A DNA stretch of 64,000 nt from Takakia lepidozioides (GCA_030704615.1 CM060734.1:62946042-63010041), one strand, 5' to 3'; counted from the stretch's first letter, positions 1 to 10,468 are shown. Numbers and translations are program-made. Notes: generated by a model from the letters alone, not told the origin.

Positions 1-233
1 CGACTGCCGCTCTCGTGAAGATAAGACGGACCAGGTGTCAAACTAAACTTGACACCTGATTTAACACTTGACCTAAATCCAAGTGTTAAATACAAATAAC
101 TAGTTCTATTCTAGCTGTTTTCACACTGTGCTTATTTAACTTGACAGCTGTCGTGCGCATACATATTGCTACACAACTACATCGCTGTCCAAACCACACC
201 ACACATATATGCACAATAAAGTAGTCTGCCACA
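1..233 (-). repeat. 3' LTR of the DNMT retrotransposon, cut by the window edge
   Basis: Bases 1-146 repeat at 10,469-10,614 in the same orientation. The LTR probably continues to 233: in element orientation it would begin TGTGGC directly after a G-rich tract resembling a polypurine tract. Bases 147-233 have no counterpart in the right copy, so either the right LTR lost 87 bp of its 5' end or the true boundary is 146 (element start TGTCAAG). The outer end and the target-site duplication lie outside the window. Confidence 0.6.
33..87. repeat. two adjacent inverted repeats in the LTR
   Basis: Two hairpin-capable repeats lie side by side: AGGTGTCAA/TTGACACCT arms at 33-57 and AACACTTG/CAAGTGTT arms at 63-87. 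Both are kept in the other LTR at 10,501-10,525 and 10,531-10,555. The arms of the two hairpins resemble each other (variants of a TGTCAA word). They would lie in the promoter-bearing U3 part, so protein-binding sites are plausible but unproven. Confidence 0.6.
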
Positions 234-246
234 ATCGCCCCCCTAG
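234..246 (-). promoter_or_regulatory. candidate polypurine tract
   Basis: On the minus strand this reads CTAGGGGGGCGAT and lies directly upstream of a TG that would begin the 3' LTR. Gypsy elements need a purine-rich tract there to prime plus-strand DNA synthesis. Purines are interrupted, and the boundary is unconfirmed because the opposite LTR is truncated at this point. Confidence 0.35.
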
Positions 247-493
247 CTGGTGGATAGGTCCCTCTACCTCCAGATAGCTACAAGATGTAATAGCCACAGC
301 CGTACTAAGTCCTCTATCACTGTCCCTATTGTACTCAAACTCTATAGACCAAGAGGCCGGGTACAAGAGTAGCCCCATCGTTAGTCGCCATCTTGCAATC
401 TGTGAACTTGAGCCAGGACCTCGTGTGTTCAAGGTCTCCTAGTAGCTGGGCCTTGCGTTTCTTGTTAGTCTTCCATGGTTGTATCCACTCCCA

Positions 494-781
494 CTATCCA
501 ATGCAATGTGGACATAACCAATCCCCATCCGGAACCATCTCAAGAGGTGGAGTCAAGCATCCCATATGCCAACCTCTAGAGCATCGATCGCACACCAGCA
601 TGGTGGCTGCCCCTTTAGCAGACCCACACAACATGCACCTCAAACCTGCAGATACCACTACCAGGTTTGGGTCAATCCTGCCATCACATTCGGAAGGTGA
701 CATGGCGCACAATTACGCACATGGTCCTTCCAAGTTATGCCATCCCGACCCTCCAAGACCAAGACGCCTGAGGGCAAGACC
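494..781 (-). pseudogene. C-terminal integrase tail plus PHD finger of the DNMT retrotransposon
   Basis: The open stretch 494-712 ends in a canonical PHD zinc finger: CMLC, then CDRC, then HMGC after a GW, then the conserved W and CPHC (Cys4-His-Cys3) just before the stop. PHD fingers bind the histone H3 tail. Immediately upstream, codons continuing from the integrase frame after its TGA read like an integrase tail (VLPSG, WKDHVRNC), and a one-base frameshift then leads into the PHD frame. The finger was therefore the C-terminal domain of the integrase, where chromoviruses carry a chromodomain. A targeting role is inferred by analogy. The TGA replaces a likely CGA. Confidence 0.78.
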
Positions 782-783
782 TC

Positions 784-1959
784 TCAAACCCTCAAAATAA
801 CACGTCCTGCAGTCACATCCAGGGTCGTAGGAGCAGTCTGCTGCAGATAGACATAGTCACCAGGGTTGAATCTCCGAACCCCAGGACGATAGCCCCCACC
901 ACGTATGGTAGCATACCTCAACGTATCACGGTGTTGTGCAATGGCAAGGTTCTCGAAAGCCATGGGCATGACTCTCTTGAACAACTCTGCACGCTGCTCA
1001 CATGCACGTGCCCACACGTCCGGATCGTCAAGGTTAAGAACTGTAGCAGCTTCTCTGCGAATGGATGTAGGCAAATCCGGCTCTCGGCCAAAGAGAAGAA
1101 AGTATGGTGAGAAGGAGGCAAGTGATGCTTGCTTGCTGAACCTGTAGCCCATGGCTAACCAGGGTAACTGAAGGTCCCAATCTCCTAGGTGTCCCTTCTG
1201 CAAGCCATACTTGCGCAAACCCCTCTTTACCGTCTGAACAACTCTCTTTGCCAAGCCATCGGCTTCAGGATGATCCCGAGAAGTGGTGCGGTGGTCTATC
1301 AAGGCCTTGTCACACAAAGCCTGAAACTCCCCCAAGAACTCTCTCCCTTGGTCCGTGAGTACCTCAGCTGGAGCACCGAATCGGCTAAGCACACAATCCA
1401 GGAATGCATACGCAGCTCCCTCACTAGCCTTATCAGGCAATGGAACCAATTCAATCCACTTGGAGAAGTGCTCCACCATCACCAACACGTACTTGTTGTG
1501 GCGCATGGTCAGTGGCAACGGCCCTGCGAAGTCAAGACTCCACCTGTAGCCCAATCCCATGATCGGAAGAGGGTGCAATTGTGGAGTAGGGGCGTTGAAT
1601 GAAGCACGCACCCTGTCACACACCATGCACCTAGCCACAAATTGTTGCACCTCTGTGTGCATACCACGCCACCAATACTGCCCCTGCAGTAGACTATGAG
1701 TGCGTCGCACCCCAAAATGCCCCAACTCCTCATGGGCATGCCGCACTAACCGTGCCCGCTGTGTTGGGTGAGGCACAATCCTCACTCGACCATCCTCCCA
1801 CACTCGGAGCAGGTGTGTCCCCTCCCACCTGAACCTCTTGGCTCGTTGTAGGATCCGATCCCTCTCCTTGGCAGTCATAGTGGCTGTCCGTGTCTCCACT
1901 GCGGAGGTAGTCCAACACAACTGAATCCTCATGTATATCTTTGGCGCCACCCTGCTCAT
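784..1959 (-). CDS. integrase (DNMT retrotransposon), catalytic Glu replaced
   Basis: About 390 residues. The N-terminal HHCC zinc-binding region (HEELGHFG...CMVCDR) is followed by the catalytic core: first Asp in SLDFAGPL, second in LTDQGREF. Where Ty3 integrases have a Glu, in a motif of the form DGLAERV, this copy reads DGLAKRV, so the third catalytic residue is Lys. One G-to-A change (GAG to AAG) explains it. A C-terminal part with FNPGDYVYLQ follows, then a TGA. The N-terminus joins the linker after RNase H through another frame (1,960-2,195). The protein would insert the cDNA; this copy could not. Confidence 0.88.
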   Translation of the reverse strand: MSRVAPKIYMRIQLCWTTSAVETRTATMTAKERDRILQRAKRFRWEGTHLLRVWEDGRVRIVPHPTQRARLVRHAHEELGHFGVRRTHSLLQGQYWWRGMHTEVQQFVARCMVCDRVRASFNAPTPQLHPLPIMGLGYRWSLDFAGPLPLTMRHNKYVLVMVEHFSKWIELVPLPDKASEGAAYAFLDCVLSRFGAPAEVLTDQGREFLGEFQALCDKALIDHRTTSRDHPEADGLAKRVVQTVKRGLRKYGLQKGHLGDWDLQLPWLAMGYRFSKQASLASFSPYFLLFGREPDLPTSIRREAATVLNLDDPDVWARACEQRAELFKRVMPMAFENLAIAQHRDTLRYATIRGGGYRPGVRRFNPGDYVYLQQTAPTTLDVTAGRVILRV

Positions 1960-3470
1960 TGCTGGCCTCAGGGTCCTCAGACACTTGATCTACAGTCATC
2001 CCTGTTGTAGGTCCAACCTGGCCTTCCGCTGCCAAGATACACAAAAATGCAGATGCATGCCATCCGGGCACCATCTCCTCGTCCGTCTCACCATGCCACC
2101 GAGCTCCAGTGTCATCCTGCTGGCTCGTGCATGGATTGCGACTCAACCCATCTGCATCTGCATTGACCAAACCCGGTCGATGCACACACCTGAAAGTCAT
2201 ACTCTTGAAGGATGAGTGCCCACCGTGCAAGCTTCCCCGTAAGCTTGTCTGACTCCATCAACCACTTGAGTGGTTGGTGATCCGTGACAAGGGTGAAGAG
2301 ATTGCCGTATAGATAGCACCTGAAGTGTGCCACGGCCCACACTGCAGCTAAGCATTCTCCCTCATATGAGCTATACTTAGACTCTGCAGCATTGTTCGAG
2401 CGGCTAGCATAAGCCACTACGAACTCTCTTCCCTCATCATCCACCTGTGTGAGCACCGCTCCAAGCCCCAGCATGCTCCAATCTGTATGCAGCTGAAAAG
2501 GACGCCCCCTGATAGGTCGTCTCAAGATGGGCGCCGAGGTCAACCTCGCCTTGAGCTCTTGAAAAGCTTGTTCTTGCTCATCTTCCCACTGCCACTCCTG
2601 GTCCACCTTGGTCAGCTTGGTTAGAGCCTTTGCAATGGCACTAAATCCCTTAACAAACCGTCTGTAATAGTTTGCTAACTCCATGAAGGCTCGAACTCGG
2701 CTCACATCCGTGGGGCGTGGAACCTGTGCAATGGACTCTACCTTAGTCTGCTGTACCCCCAATCCTCCAGGATATATCATGTGACCCAGATACTCAATCT
2801 GGTTGTGGAAAAACTTGCACTTGCCCGGATGTAACTTCAATCCGTGCGTCCTCAAGCGCTCAAATACCCCTTGAAGGTGTCTCTCATGCTCCTCCACCGT
2901 AGCACTAAAGATGATGATGTCATCTATGTAGCACCGAGCAAACTCCACCCCTGCTAGAATCCTGTCCATGACTCTTTGAAACTCAGCGGGAGCGTTTTTA
3001 AGCCCAAATGGTAAGAACCGCCACTGGTATAGGCAATCCTTCCCGTGCTCATTGATCCCCCAGAATGCCGTCTTTTGCTTATCCGCCTCCTTGATCGGCA
3101 ACTGGTGATATCCGGATCGTAAATCCAACGTGCTAAAGACCTTGGAATGCCCAATGGCATCAAAGATCTCCTCTGGTGTTGGCATGGCATACCTATCGGA
3201 CTTGGTCTGACGATTTACAGGCCGGTAATCACCGCACATACGTCTCTCCGTCCAATTGCCATAGACATCCTTCTTAGCTGGCATCACTGTGGCTGAAGCA
3301 TACTCTCCACCAGAGAGCTCCACCAAACCTACCTCCCAGAGATCTTGAGTCCTTATCTGAATCAAAGACCTCTCCATGTCACTGTATCTATAGGGTCTCC
3401 GAAAGATTGGCGTGTCAGTGGCCAACTCAATACGGATCTCTTGACCCTTCAGTGCTCCCAAGTCCTTCAA
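1960..3470 (-). CDS. reverse transcriptase, RNase H and linker to integrase
   Basis: Residues 1-450 of the open frame (2,112-3,470) hold a complete gypsy RT: YRPVNRQT, the LDLRSGYHQ region, FLPFGLKNAP and the YIDD catalytic box (near 2,910-2,930). RNase H follows: HTDWSMLGLGAVL, SSYEGECLAAVWA and VTDHQPLKWL, with DW where DAS is usual. Near 2,195 a frameshift moves the expected linker (HRPGLVNADADGLSRNP) into another frame, which then runs through an acidic stretch toward the integrase. At the upstream end the link from the methyltransferase is also frameshifted (near 3,470-3,640). Confidence 0.9.
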
Positions 3471-3631
3471 ACTGAAGGCAAAGCAATTCCTGTAAGCCCT
3501 CAGGAACCGCCGTATACGTCGTCTCTCTCTCCTCCGGTGACAGTGGGTCCAATGTCAGGCTCCCAATTGTCCTCCGTAACTGCAACCTTAAGTCCAGTGG
3601 GCTTAGAGGTAGAGGACGCGTCCCGTGGTTG

Positions 3632-5212
3632 TTACGCTGCAACCTCTTGAGCAGTACCCCCTTCCTGCTCAGTCAATGACAAGGCCTCATCCTGCCCCAT
3701 CATCTCATCATTGAGAACCTCCTCATCCCGAGAAGAATCCCCAACCTCATCCATCACAGCTGCCTTCGCTGCCAACTCCCTCTGAACCTCGAGCACCTCC
3801 CACGTGTGCCATGGATGTCTACACCTCGTGGTCCTCACCGGCTCGCCTCCACTCGCTGCCTGTACCGTCTCAGTAGGCAGAGAGACCGTCAAGGGAAGTG
3901 CACTCCGCACTCTACGTTGCTCAGCCATAGCCAAGCTGACAATCCAGGTCAAGCAATTGAGATCCATTGCTTGCCCCAACACCTGACGACGTGATGCCTC
4001 AGAAAGAGAAGGCACCGCCGTGGTCCCAGTGGAAAACCCCATAGCCCGCTCTCGCTCGTCGGCATTAGGCTCCACTAACTGCTGCAACTGAGCATCCCAC
4101 AGGAGGCCAGGTCCACCATCCCGAAAAGCATGGGATCCTGGGAAGCTGAGCAGTGTAGGTAATGCTGCTCGTGGTTGACCCACCCTGTTGACCACTGCCA
4201 AAGGCGAACGGTCATCGTGTCTCACACGTTGAGACTGCCTTCCTGTGTCCAAAATGCCATCCACGGTGAGGTGTGCTGGCCGCTGCACCCCATCAAATGC
4301 ACGCTTGAGCAGTGCGGGTGGGATCAAGTTAGTCCACCATAGTCGTGGACGATGAGCCCGTGACCCCACTGCAGCTGCATCCAGCAATACTGCTGACCCA
4401 AGCCACAACCGGACTTGATGCACACTGGCCATCACCTTGGCCCGAGAATCACCCATCAGTGGTACATTCTCCAAGATGTATGCTGGAGATACAGCTTGAT
4501 GAAGCTGCAAGCAGCGCAAAATCCGCACCATCTCCCAAAACAGACCCGTCCTCGAGTCTCGCAATCCATTGCCATGCCCAGCTGATGAATGCCCTTGGCA
4601 GGGCCAACCTGCCACTATCAGATCAATGGAGCCAACCTGCTCCAAATCTTGCGCCCCCAACAAGGAAATGTCTGCTGGCAAGGCTTGTTGGTATCCACGA
4701 ACTGCAGACACAGGCAACAAGTCAGGGTACTGCTGTACCAACTGAGCCACATGGCGCAGTGAGACGCGTCGTGGCAGTCTCATCCCTCTCCACATACAGG
4801 TAACGCCTTACCCCACACCTGCCTGTAGCACAGCAGCCAATCCGGTGCTGATCCCGCCAAACAAGTCCAGAAGGCAAATGCCTTCATCCGGCCGCTGCCA
4901 CACAAGAGGTGTGGTGTCCAATGGTGACAACTGGGGTGGCCCTGGTGCAATCACCGCACTCTCCTCCTCTTCTGACGATACAAAAGCTTCTACCCAAGCT
5001 TGTTGCACCCGTCCATCAGCAGCTTGCTGCAAATCCTTGCTCGTACCCCACAACGGAGTGTGAGCAACCATGGCAGGCAACTCCGCCGTACCATGCATGT
5101 CATCCTGCTCTGCTGGAGGTGGCACATCCTCTGCATGGGCATTGCCTTCCAGCAACTCTCCAGGCCAACTAACTGCAACTGTGAAGGCGGCCCCCCCGCT
5201 GGGCAGCTGCAA
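3632..5212 (-). pseudogene. C5-cytosine DNA methyltransferase domain inside the retrotransposon
   Basis: Conserved C5-methyltransferase motifs occur in order: motif I DLFGGISTG (near 4,852-4,872), motif IV with the catalytic Cys in GWPCQGHS (4,590-4,611), motif VI YILENVP (4,461-4,480), motif VIII HRPRLWW (4,333-4,353), motif IX ERERAMGF, and motif X RRQVLGQAMDLN. A TAA interrupts the frame after motif I. Motif II (YVERDE) is readable there only in the next frame, so two compensating indels near 4,812 and 4,765 made the break. The enzyme would transfer methyl groups from S-adenosylmethionine to cytosine C5. It sits between protease and RT in the polyprotein, with an acidic linker on each side. 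No targeting domain other than the distant PHD finger is seen. The catalytic residues themselves are intact. Confidence 0.9.
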
Positions 5213-5213
5213 T

Positions 5214-5913
5214 GAATATCACAGGGAGCTGTGCACGGCGACCATCCCCGACTGCCATCCAGGCCTGTAGGATGCTGACTCCTCCCAGAAATCCAGGGTG
5301 AAGCCCATGGGGTATAACACTGCCCACCAACGAGGACATCGTAAGAGACCGCGTCTGTAACAATGGCCTTGGCTCGCATCAATGAGCCATCTACAGGATG
5401 ATCCGGCTGCAGTCTAATAGCCAACTGATGCCGTGTCATGCCGCGAGCCTGCTCTGATCCTCCCAGAGATGTCTGTATCTGGAAAGGACAAGGCTCCATA
5501 TCCGCCTCCATGAGGCCCAAACCTGCAATAGCAGCTCTGCCCAACATCAGTGGCTGAGCTCCCGAGTCCAACAAGACCCGCAGTGGCCGGTACTTCTTGC
5601 CTGCCGGTCCACTCAAAGTGAAAATGCCTCCCTGGTTGTCTAACAAGACAACTCTAGGTGTCACCATGGCGCGCTCAAAGGCTGGCCTAGCTGGCAGCTC
5701 CGTCAACCTGGCAGCTGCAGCTTGCCAGGGCGCAGCCGTGGCAGTCTTGTCCCTCAAATCCGAGGATCCCTCTGCCACTACACCTTCCACTAACTCCGCA
5801 GAAGATGAAATGACCTCCCCACTCTCACAGAGTGTTGCTGCTAGTCTGAACACTGCAGCTGGCCTTACCCCCGGCGTCGCAATCATTGTTGCCGAGAACA
5901 GTGGGCCTGACAC
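5214..5913 (-). pseudogene. retroviral-type aspartic protease (DNMT retrotransposon)
   Basis: The active-site motif LLDSGAQP is followed by LMLGRAAIAGLGL and, about 60 residues on, YDVLVGG, matching the DSGA and flap/ILG regions of retropepsins. Upstream is a variable Ala-rich linker. After YDVLVGG the frame is lost near 5,330; the continuing protein is visible in pieces of two other frames (PMGFTLDFWEES, then GRRAQLPVIFI) before the methyltransferase. The gag frame overlaps the start by 31 bases, but the frame change falls at a TGTGTG run and looks like a two-base slippage. Confidence 0.8.
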
Positions 5914-7382
5914 ACAGAGGTGGCTGCCCCCAATAACACATCGGCCGCACTAGCCTTGGCAGCAGGAGTCAATGCTGCACGTGTAGCTCTCCCCAATGGC
6001 ATAGTAACCTCCGCCTCGGTAACAGTCGGGCGAGAACTAGGTGCCATGGATGGCGTCGATACAGTCTCCGCCAATGTGAATGACTGAGGAAGCCTCGCCT
6101 GACGGCTTGCCTCCCCACGCTGTGGATCCAATTCCACCTCTGCACCTCGTGGCTCAGGAACTCGTGCTGCTCCTCGAGTCACGGCTGCAGCAGACTCCAC
6201 CTGCTCTAGTGGTAGTGCTGCTCCGCACATAAATCCCATGCCTCCCATATCTCCTCCCTCAGGAGCAAGAGGTGGACCATCCCGCCTGGGAGCCGGTACC
6301 GCCTGAGCTATAGCCATGGCAGCGAGCCTCTGCTCTAGCTGCTGAAGCCGGTTGGCCATGCCTTGATCAACATCCTGACCTCCGCGTCCTTGGCCATGTT
6401 GAGCTTGCCCTTGGCCTGCATCTCGTGCCCGACCACCTCGTCCTCTCTGGGCTGGTCCACCTCGCCCCCGGCCACCATTGTTCCCTTGGAACTGGCCTGG
6501 GCGCAACTCAGGATGCAAGTCATAACACTGGGCATCTACATGCCCATACTTGCCACAATGCCCACACTGCAACTGTGCAGGCTGTGCTTGTGCCGGCCTT
6601 CTGCCATTCTCTGGGCAATCTCTTTTGACATGGGGTCCTCCACATGTCCAACATATCACCCCTGGTTGCTGTTGGCCTGCAAAAGATGCCACGGGCCTCT
6701 GCACCTGAGGTCCCCTGTGAGCTCCATGGAACTTGGGCTGGGCAACCTTGCCCCCCTGACCACGCTGTTGGGCAGTCCCTTGTGCTTGTGGGCTGACAGC
6801 TGTGCCCCGTACAGGCATGTCCTTGCCAAATCCAATTGTAACAACTCGCTCCTCCACCATGTTGAGCTCAATCCGCTCAGCCAGCAGAAACACATCTGCT
6901 AATGTGGGTTGGGCTGCTTGTAACAGGGTTGCATCTCGCACCCTTCTCTTGAGCTCCTTGTCCAGAATTCCATACCAAAACTGGATTGCCTGAGCTTCAG
7001 TAACCCCTTGGGTCACACTTATCAAGCGCCTCATACGAGTGTACGCCTCTCGCAGGCTCTCACTGGGTTTGCACTGGAAGTCTTGCAAACTTCGCAGCTT
7101 CTCTGTCCGTACACCTTGGTAGTTCCTCCGCAACTCCTGCAACTCCTGGAAGAACTCCACCACCGGGTTGAATCTAGGCACATGTGTTGTAGTTGTGGCA
7201 GGAGGAGTAGGAGCACCTTTTGAATTGGTACCACCTGCAGAAGTACCAGCACTACCTGCTCCACATATCCCAGCCCAAAACCCCGGACTGACTGGCCTCC
7301 ACCAAGAGAGGCTTTGGCAACTACAAGTACAAGGTAATGAAAATAGTACAGAGATGGAGGGGAAGAATAGAAGCCCGCCCAA
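5883..7382 (-). CDS. gag polyprotein, capsid and nucleocapsid
   Basis: The central part (FFQELQELRRNYQG, SLREAYTRMRRLI, GILDKELKRRV) matches the retrotransposon gag capsid family. Two CCHC zinc knuckles follow, CWTCGGPHVKRDC and CGHCGKYGHVDAQC, then a Gly/Arg/Gln-rich RNA-binding stretch. The annotated Met near 7,382 is doubtful: the first ~40 codons are hydrophobic and do not look like gag, and the same frame continues upstream past a stop at 7,401-7,403. A pyrimidine-rich stretch ending TTGTAG near 7,310 could be an intron acceptor. Confidence 0.82.
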   Translation of the reverse strand: MGGLLFFPSISVLFSLPCTCSCQSLSWWRPVSPGFWAGICGAGSAGTSAGGTNSKGAPTPPATTTTHVPRFNPVVEFFQELQELRRNYQGVRTEKLRSLQDFQCKPSESLREAYTRMRRLISVTQGVTEAQAIQFWYGILDKELKRRVRDATLLQAAQPTLADVFLLAERIELNMVEERVVTIGFGKDMPVRGTAVSPQAQGTAQQRGQGGKVAQPKFHGAHRGPQVQRPVASFAGQQQPGVICWTCGGPHVKRDCPENGRRPAQAQPAQLQCGHCGKYGHVDAQCYDLHPELRPGQFQGNNGGRGRGGPAQRGRGGRARDAGQGQAQHGQGRGGQDVDQGMANRLQQLEQRLAAMAIAQAVPAPRRDGPPLAPEGGDMGGMGFMCGAALPLEQVESAAAVTRGAARVPEPRGAEVELDPQRGEASRQARLPQSFTLAETVSTPSMAPSSRPTVTEAEVTMPLGRATRAALTPAAKASAADVLLGAATSVCQAHCSRQQ

Positions 7383-7400
7383 GCAAGATCTAATCCTGAT

Positions 7401-7946
7401 CTATGCTATCAACTTCCAGACTTCTCTCAAAGTGCCTCGCTCTGCTTGATGGTAAGGTGTAGGAGGTATATCTATGTCCAGAAACCTGCCACTAACCTTG
7501 TCCCAAGCTACAGTAGCTCGCTCTAACCAACCCTCCTCCTCTTTCTGCCAGGTAGAGACAAAGCAATACTCTGCTATCTCCCGCTCACTGAACAGTAAAG
7601 AAAACAAAGGTAGGGTCTGATAGTCTCTCAACTCGAAAGCTTTGAGACGGTTGCGGGTGTCCTCATTGCGAATGACTGCATCTCCTTCACGCACAACAAA
7701 CATGTCATTGCTGATGAACCCCCGCTCGTGGTTGCCCTGTGCAGAGCGTATCCGGCTGCAACCATGTCTGATTGCACAAACTTGTGTAGCTCCTGCTCCT
7801 CTGCTCCAGTACGCCACGGCCTTGTGGCTGAACACCTTGGTCCCCGGGGCTGTCTTTGGCTGTGTTCCAAGCCTAGCTTTCACCCACTTTGGTATTTCAC
7901 CTACAGCTGCAGAACTGTTGGCTCCAACAGAATTCTGACTGTCCAA
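7401..7946 (-). CDS. N-terminal gag-region reading frame
   Basis: This 181-residue frame is in phase with the gag frame and separated from it by one stop and about 20 codons. It contains an aromatic, acidic stretch (FSEREIAEYCFVSTWQKEEEGW, WDKVSGRFLDIDIPP) typical of the region before a gag capsid. I recognise no family. It is probably the amino-terminal part of the same polyprotein, cut by a stop or separated by an intron. Confidence 0.5.
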   Translation of the reverse strand: MDSQNSVGANSSAAVGEIPKWVKARLGTQPKTAPGTKVFSHKAVAYWSRGAGATQVCAIRHGCSRIRSAQGNHERGFISNDMFVVREGDAVIRNEDTRNRLKAFELRDYQTLPLFSLLFSEREIAEYCFVSTWQKEEEGWLERATVAWDKVSGRFLDIDIPPTPYHQAERGTLREVWKLIA

Positions 7947-10468
7947 GGCGATATTGAGGCCCTCAATGCCAACTACAGCAGTCTGTTATCTACTGCTAAT
8001 GCCTGACTCCCAGTATGCAATCAACTCGTCCAACTGTTCTCCACTCAAATCAGTCTGAGTTCCTTGGGAAACATAAATCTTGTCCCCTTTGGTGCACAGG
8101 CTAAGAGAAGAGACCTGCCCTTCAACGACGTCCTCATTTCCCCCAGCCATACAAGGAGTACATCCACAGATTTGTCTCTAATATAGACCAGCACAGGTTC
8201 TAGAAACAGGATTGTGGATCTTTCATGGCACACTCACACTCTAAAAATTCCATAGATTTTTAGCAGAGTCCCAAAAACAGAAACCAGGTCTAGATAGGTA
8301 GATTTCCCTTTTCTGTAGCTATCCCCTCAAAAACTGAGTCAAACGGAGCTCATTTGACAAAGATATGACCAACCAGGCTCTTTATCATTTAAATTAGATC
8401 AAAGTTTTTTTTTTTTTTTAACACCAAAACGTTCCCGCCATTAAGAACCGTTCCCAGGTTTCATTTGTGGTTACGGGTGCACCACAGGCTCGCTCTCTTA
8501 GTGAGCTGCTTTGCTCCAGCGACGACTCTCGAGCTCGGGTGTATGGTTGTGGCGATGGCGATGGCCTGTGTGCAGCGTCAGGCATATGTTTCCCGTGATG
8601 CAAGCACTCGAGCCATCCCTAATGCAGGGACAAGCCCTGATGATACTCTGTCAGAACCTGGTGGGCAGCTGCCATCTGCACTTGCTCTCTCTTCAGACAA
8701 TCTTCGGACCTAGTGTCAAATGTGGAAGTGGTGAAGGATCTTATTGACAAAGGCAACTGTGTTGGACTATCCGCAGAGTAGAGAGTAACCAGATCAGCTT
8801 CGTCATTTAGTTGAAGCTTGGAGCATAGGTCTGCATACTCCGATAGGGCAAAGGCACTATCTCAATTCAGGTAGCGATCATGTTCAATGTAGAAGCATAC
8901 CCGCTAGCGGTATACTGATCCACCGCAACATCCCCGTTGGACTTGTCTGCAATGTTCCCTGCAGCTTTGCAAGCTCGTGTACCGAGTGTCTGGCCAAGTT
9001 GGGCAGCAACAGCATTCAGACTGGCCACAAACTTCAAGGTTGGATAACCACTCACTCCATATCTCGGTCACAGGTCTCCTCTGTCTTTGAGCTATGTTGG
9101 GTGGACTTGCTGGAGGGAAAGGTTGCTGGTCATTCCAACTGACACCAAGCATTTCAGTTCAGCCTTCTACCCGGCCGGCGCTACCACTGCCGTTGCTGTC
9201 CTACCAGCCAATGTCCCCGACCCCGTGCTTGCGACCCTACGCCACCACGCTACCTCCCTGCAGCTCCAACACATGGTTAGAATCCCAGTTCTTCACATAC
9301 GCCGCCATCCTCCGAATTCAGATGAATACCAGCATACTGGCTCGCCCATTGCACATATTGCGTCTTCCACCGAAGATAGAATAATTATTGATGAATGTGA
9401 GTATCAATCGTTTTCCCTGTCTCTTGGCTTCAGCTACCACAAAGCCGAGTGCATCCCTTCTATTTCACCATGTCTGCTATAGCGTGGAGCAAGAGCTTGA
9501 GCGTGGAGCTTGTAGAGCGGGAAAGCTTGAGCTGAGCAGATGAGGCATTTCCTCACTTCCTTGGTCATAACTGTCATATAATGAACACTGCATTGGCTGT
9601 GTTGAAGAAGCTTAATCCATGCAGCTTCAAAAGCACTCAGATAGATAATCCGCTGATTGTGTTGAATAGTTTCAACACTGTAAGCGGGCTTTTCGCATCG
9701 TTACTCTTCATCGATTCTTTCGAGATAACCCGTGGTGCGGAGCACGATGCTATGCCATGGCTGCCAGGGCTCCCTTTCCCGTACACTCTTCACTGCTCCT
9801 CACCTTCTTTCTATAAATCGCTTCTCTGTCTATGTTGCTTTAACAAGGTCTGGATTTGTCACCATTGGACTGACCAAGTACAGCAAAGGCTGTAGAGCAA
9901 TCTGCCTCTCGCGGTGCTCCTGTACAGTTGCAGTTATAGCGACGCACCGAGTGCCCAACTTGTAACAACTATTCAACCGCAAGCGTTTGTTCCCTTGTCA
10001 CAACCACACTCTTGCATGCATGCTGCATACAGTCTTCCACCTCCGGAGAAGAAGTCCAGGGACAGAGTTACGGTTGTCAGCAGCTACCAACAAACATAGT
10101 CTTCCTTACATTTGCGCATCATCCTGCTGCTCCACCAGCCTTGTCACAAACATAATCTACCGTAATTTTCTTCTCTCGCTTCTAAAACAAAAACCACAAG
10201 TGCTTAAAACTAAACTCACCTCTGGCACTCACAGATGCAAGCCTCATCTTTCTCGAGTGATAAACAAGCTAAAAAAGGACACACACTCCCAACACAAGAA
10301 ATATAAAATCCATCGCTATCACTCATTGAAACTGAAGTCGAGCCAGGGGCACCCCAAGCTATGGGGACTCCACCCCACAACAACCTGTACCCCTACATAA
10401 GCACACTCAAACCTAAACACATGCAGGAGCTCGGTCGCGCAGGCTCAACTCGAGAAAGATGAGCCGCG
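7947..10468 (-). other. 5' leader / undetermined LTR interior of the DNMT retrotransposon
   Basis: No convincing coding region. It must contain the rest of the 5' LTR, the primer-binding site and the leader. A 14-base T run lies at 8,407-8,420. At 8,371-8,387 the plus strand has AACCAGGCTCT followed by TTATCA, close to the 3' end of plant initiator tRNA-Met, which many gypsy elements use as primer; no LTR end (CA) is seen next to it, so this stays a candidate. The LTR length cannot be fixed because the matching LTR leaves the window. Confidence 0.4.

Noticed and set aside
5883-5913. Programmed frameshift between gag and protease
   Set aside because: The overlap falls at a TGTGTG run and a two-base slippage restores the phase; protease and later joints are also frameshifted, so decay is simpler.
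8371-8387. Primer-binding site for initiator tRNA-Met as a firm call
   Set aside because: Eleven bases match, the CCA-proximal bases do not, and no LTR end lies beside it; mentioned only as a candidate.
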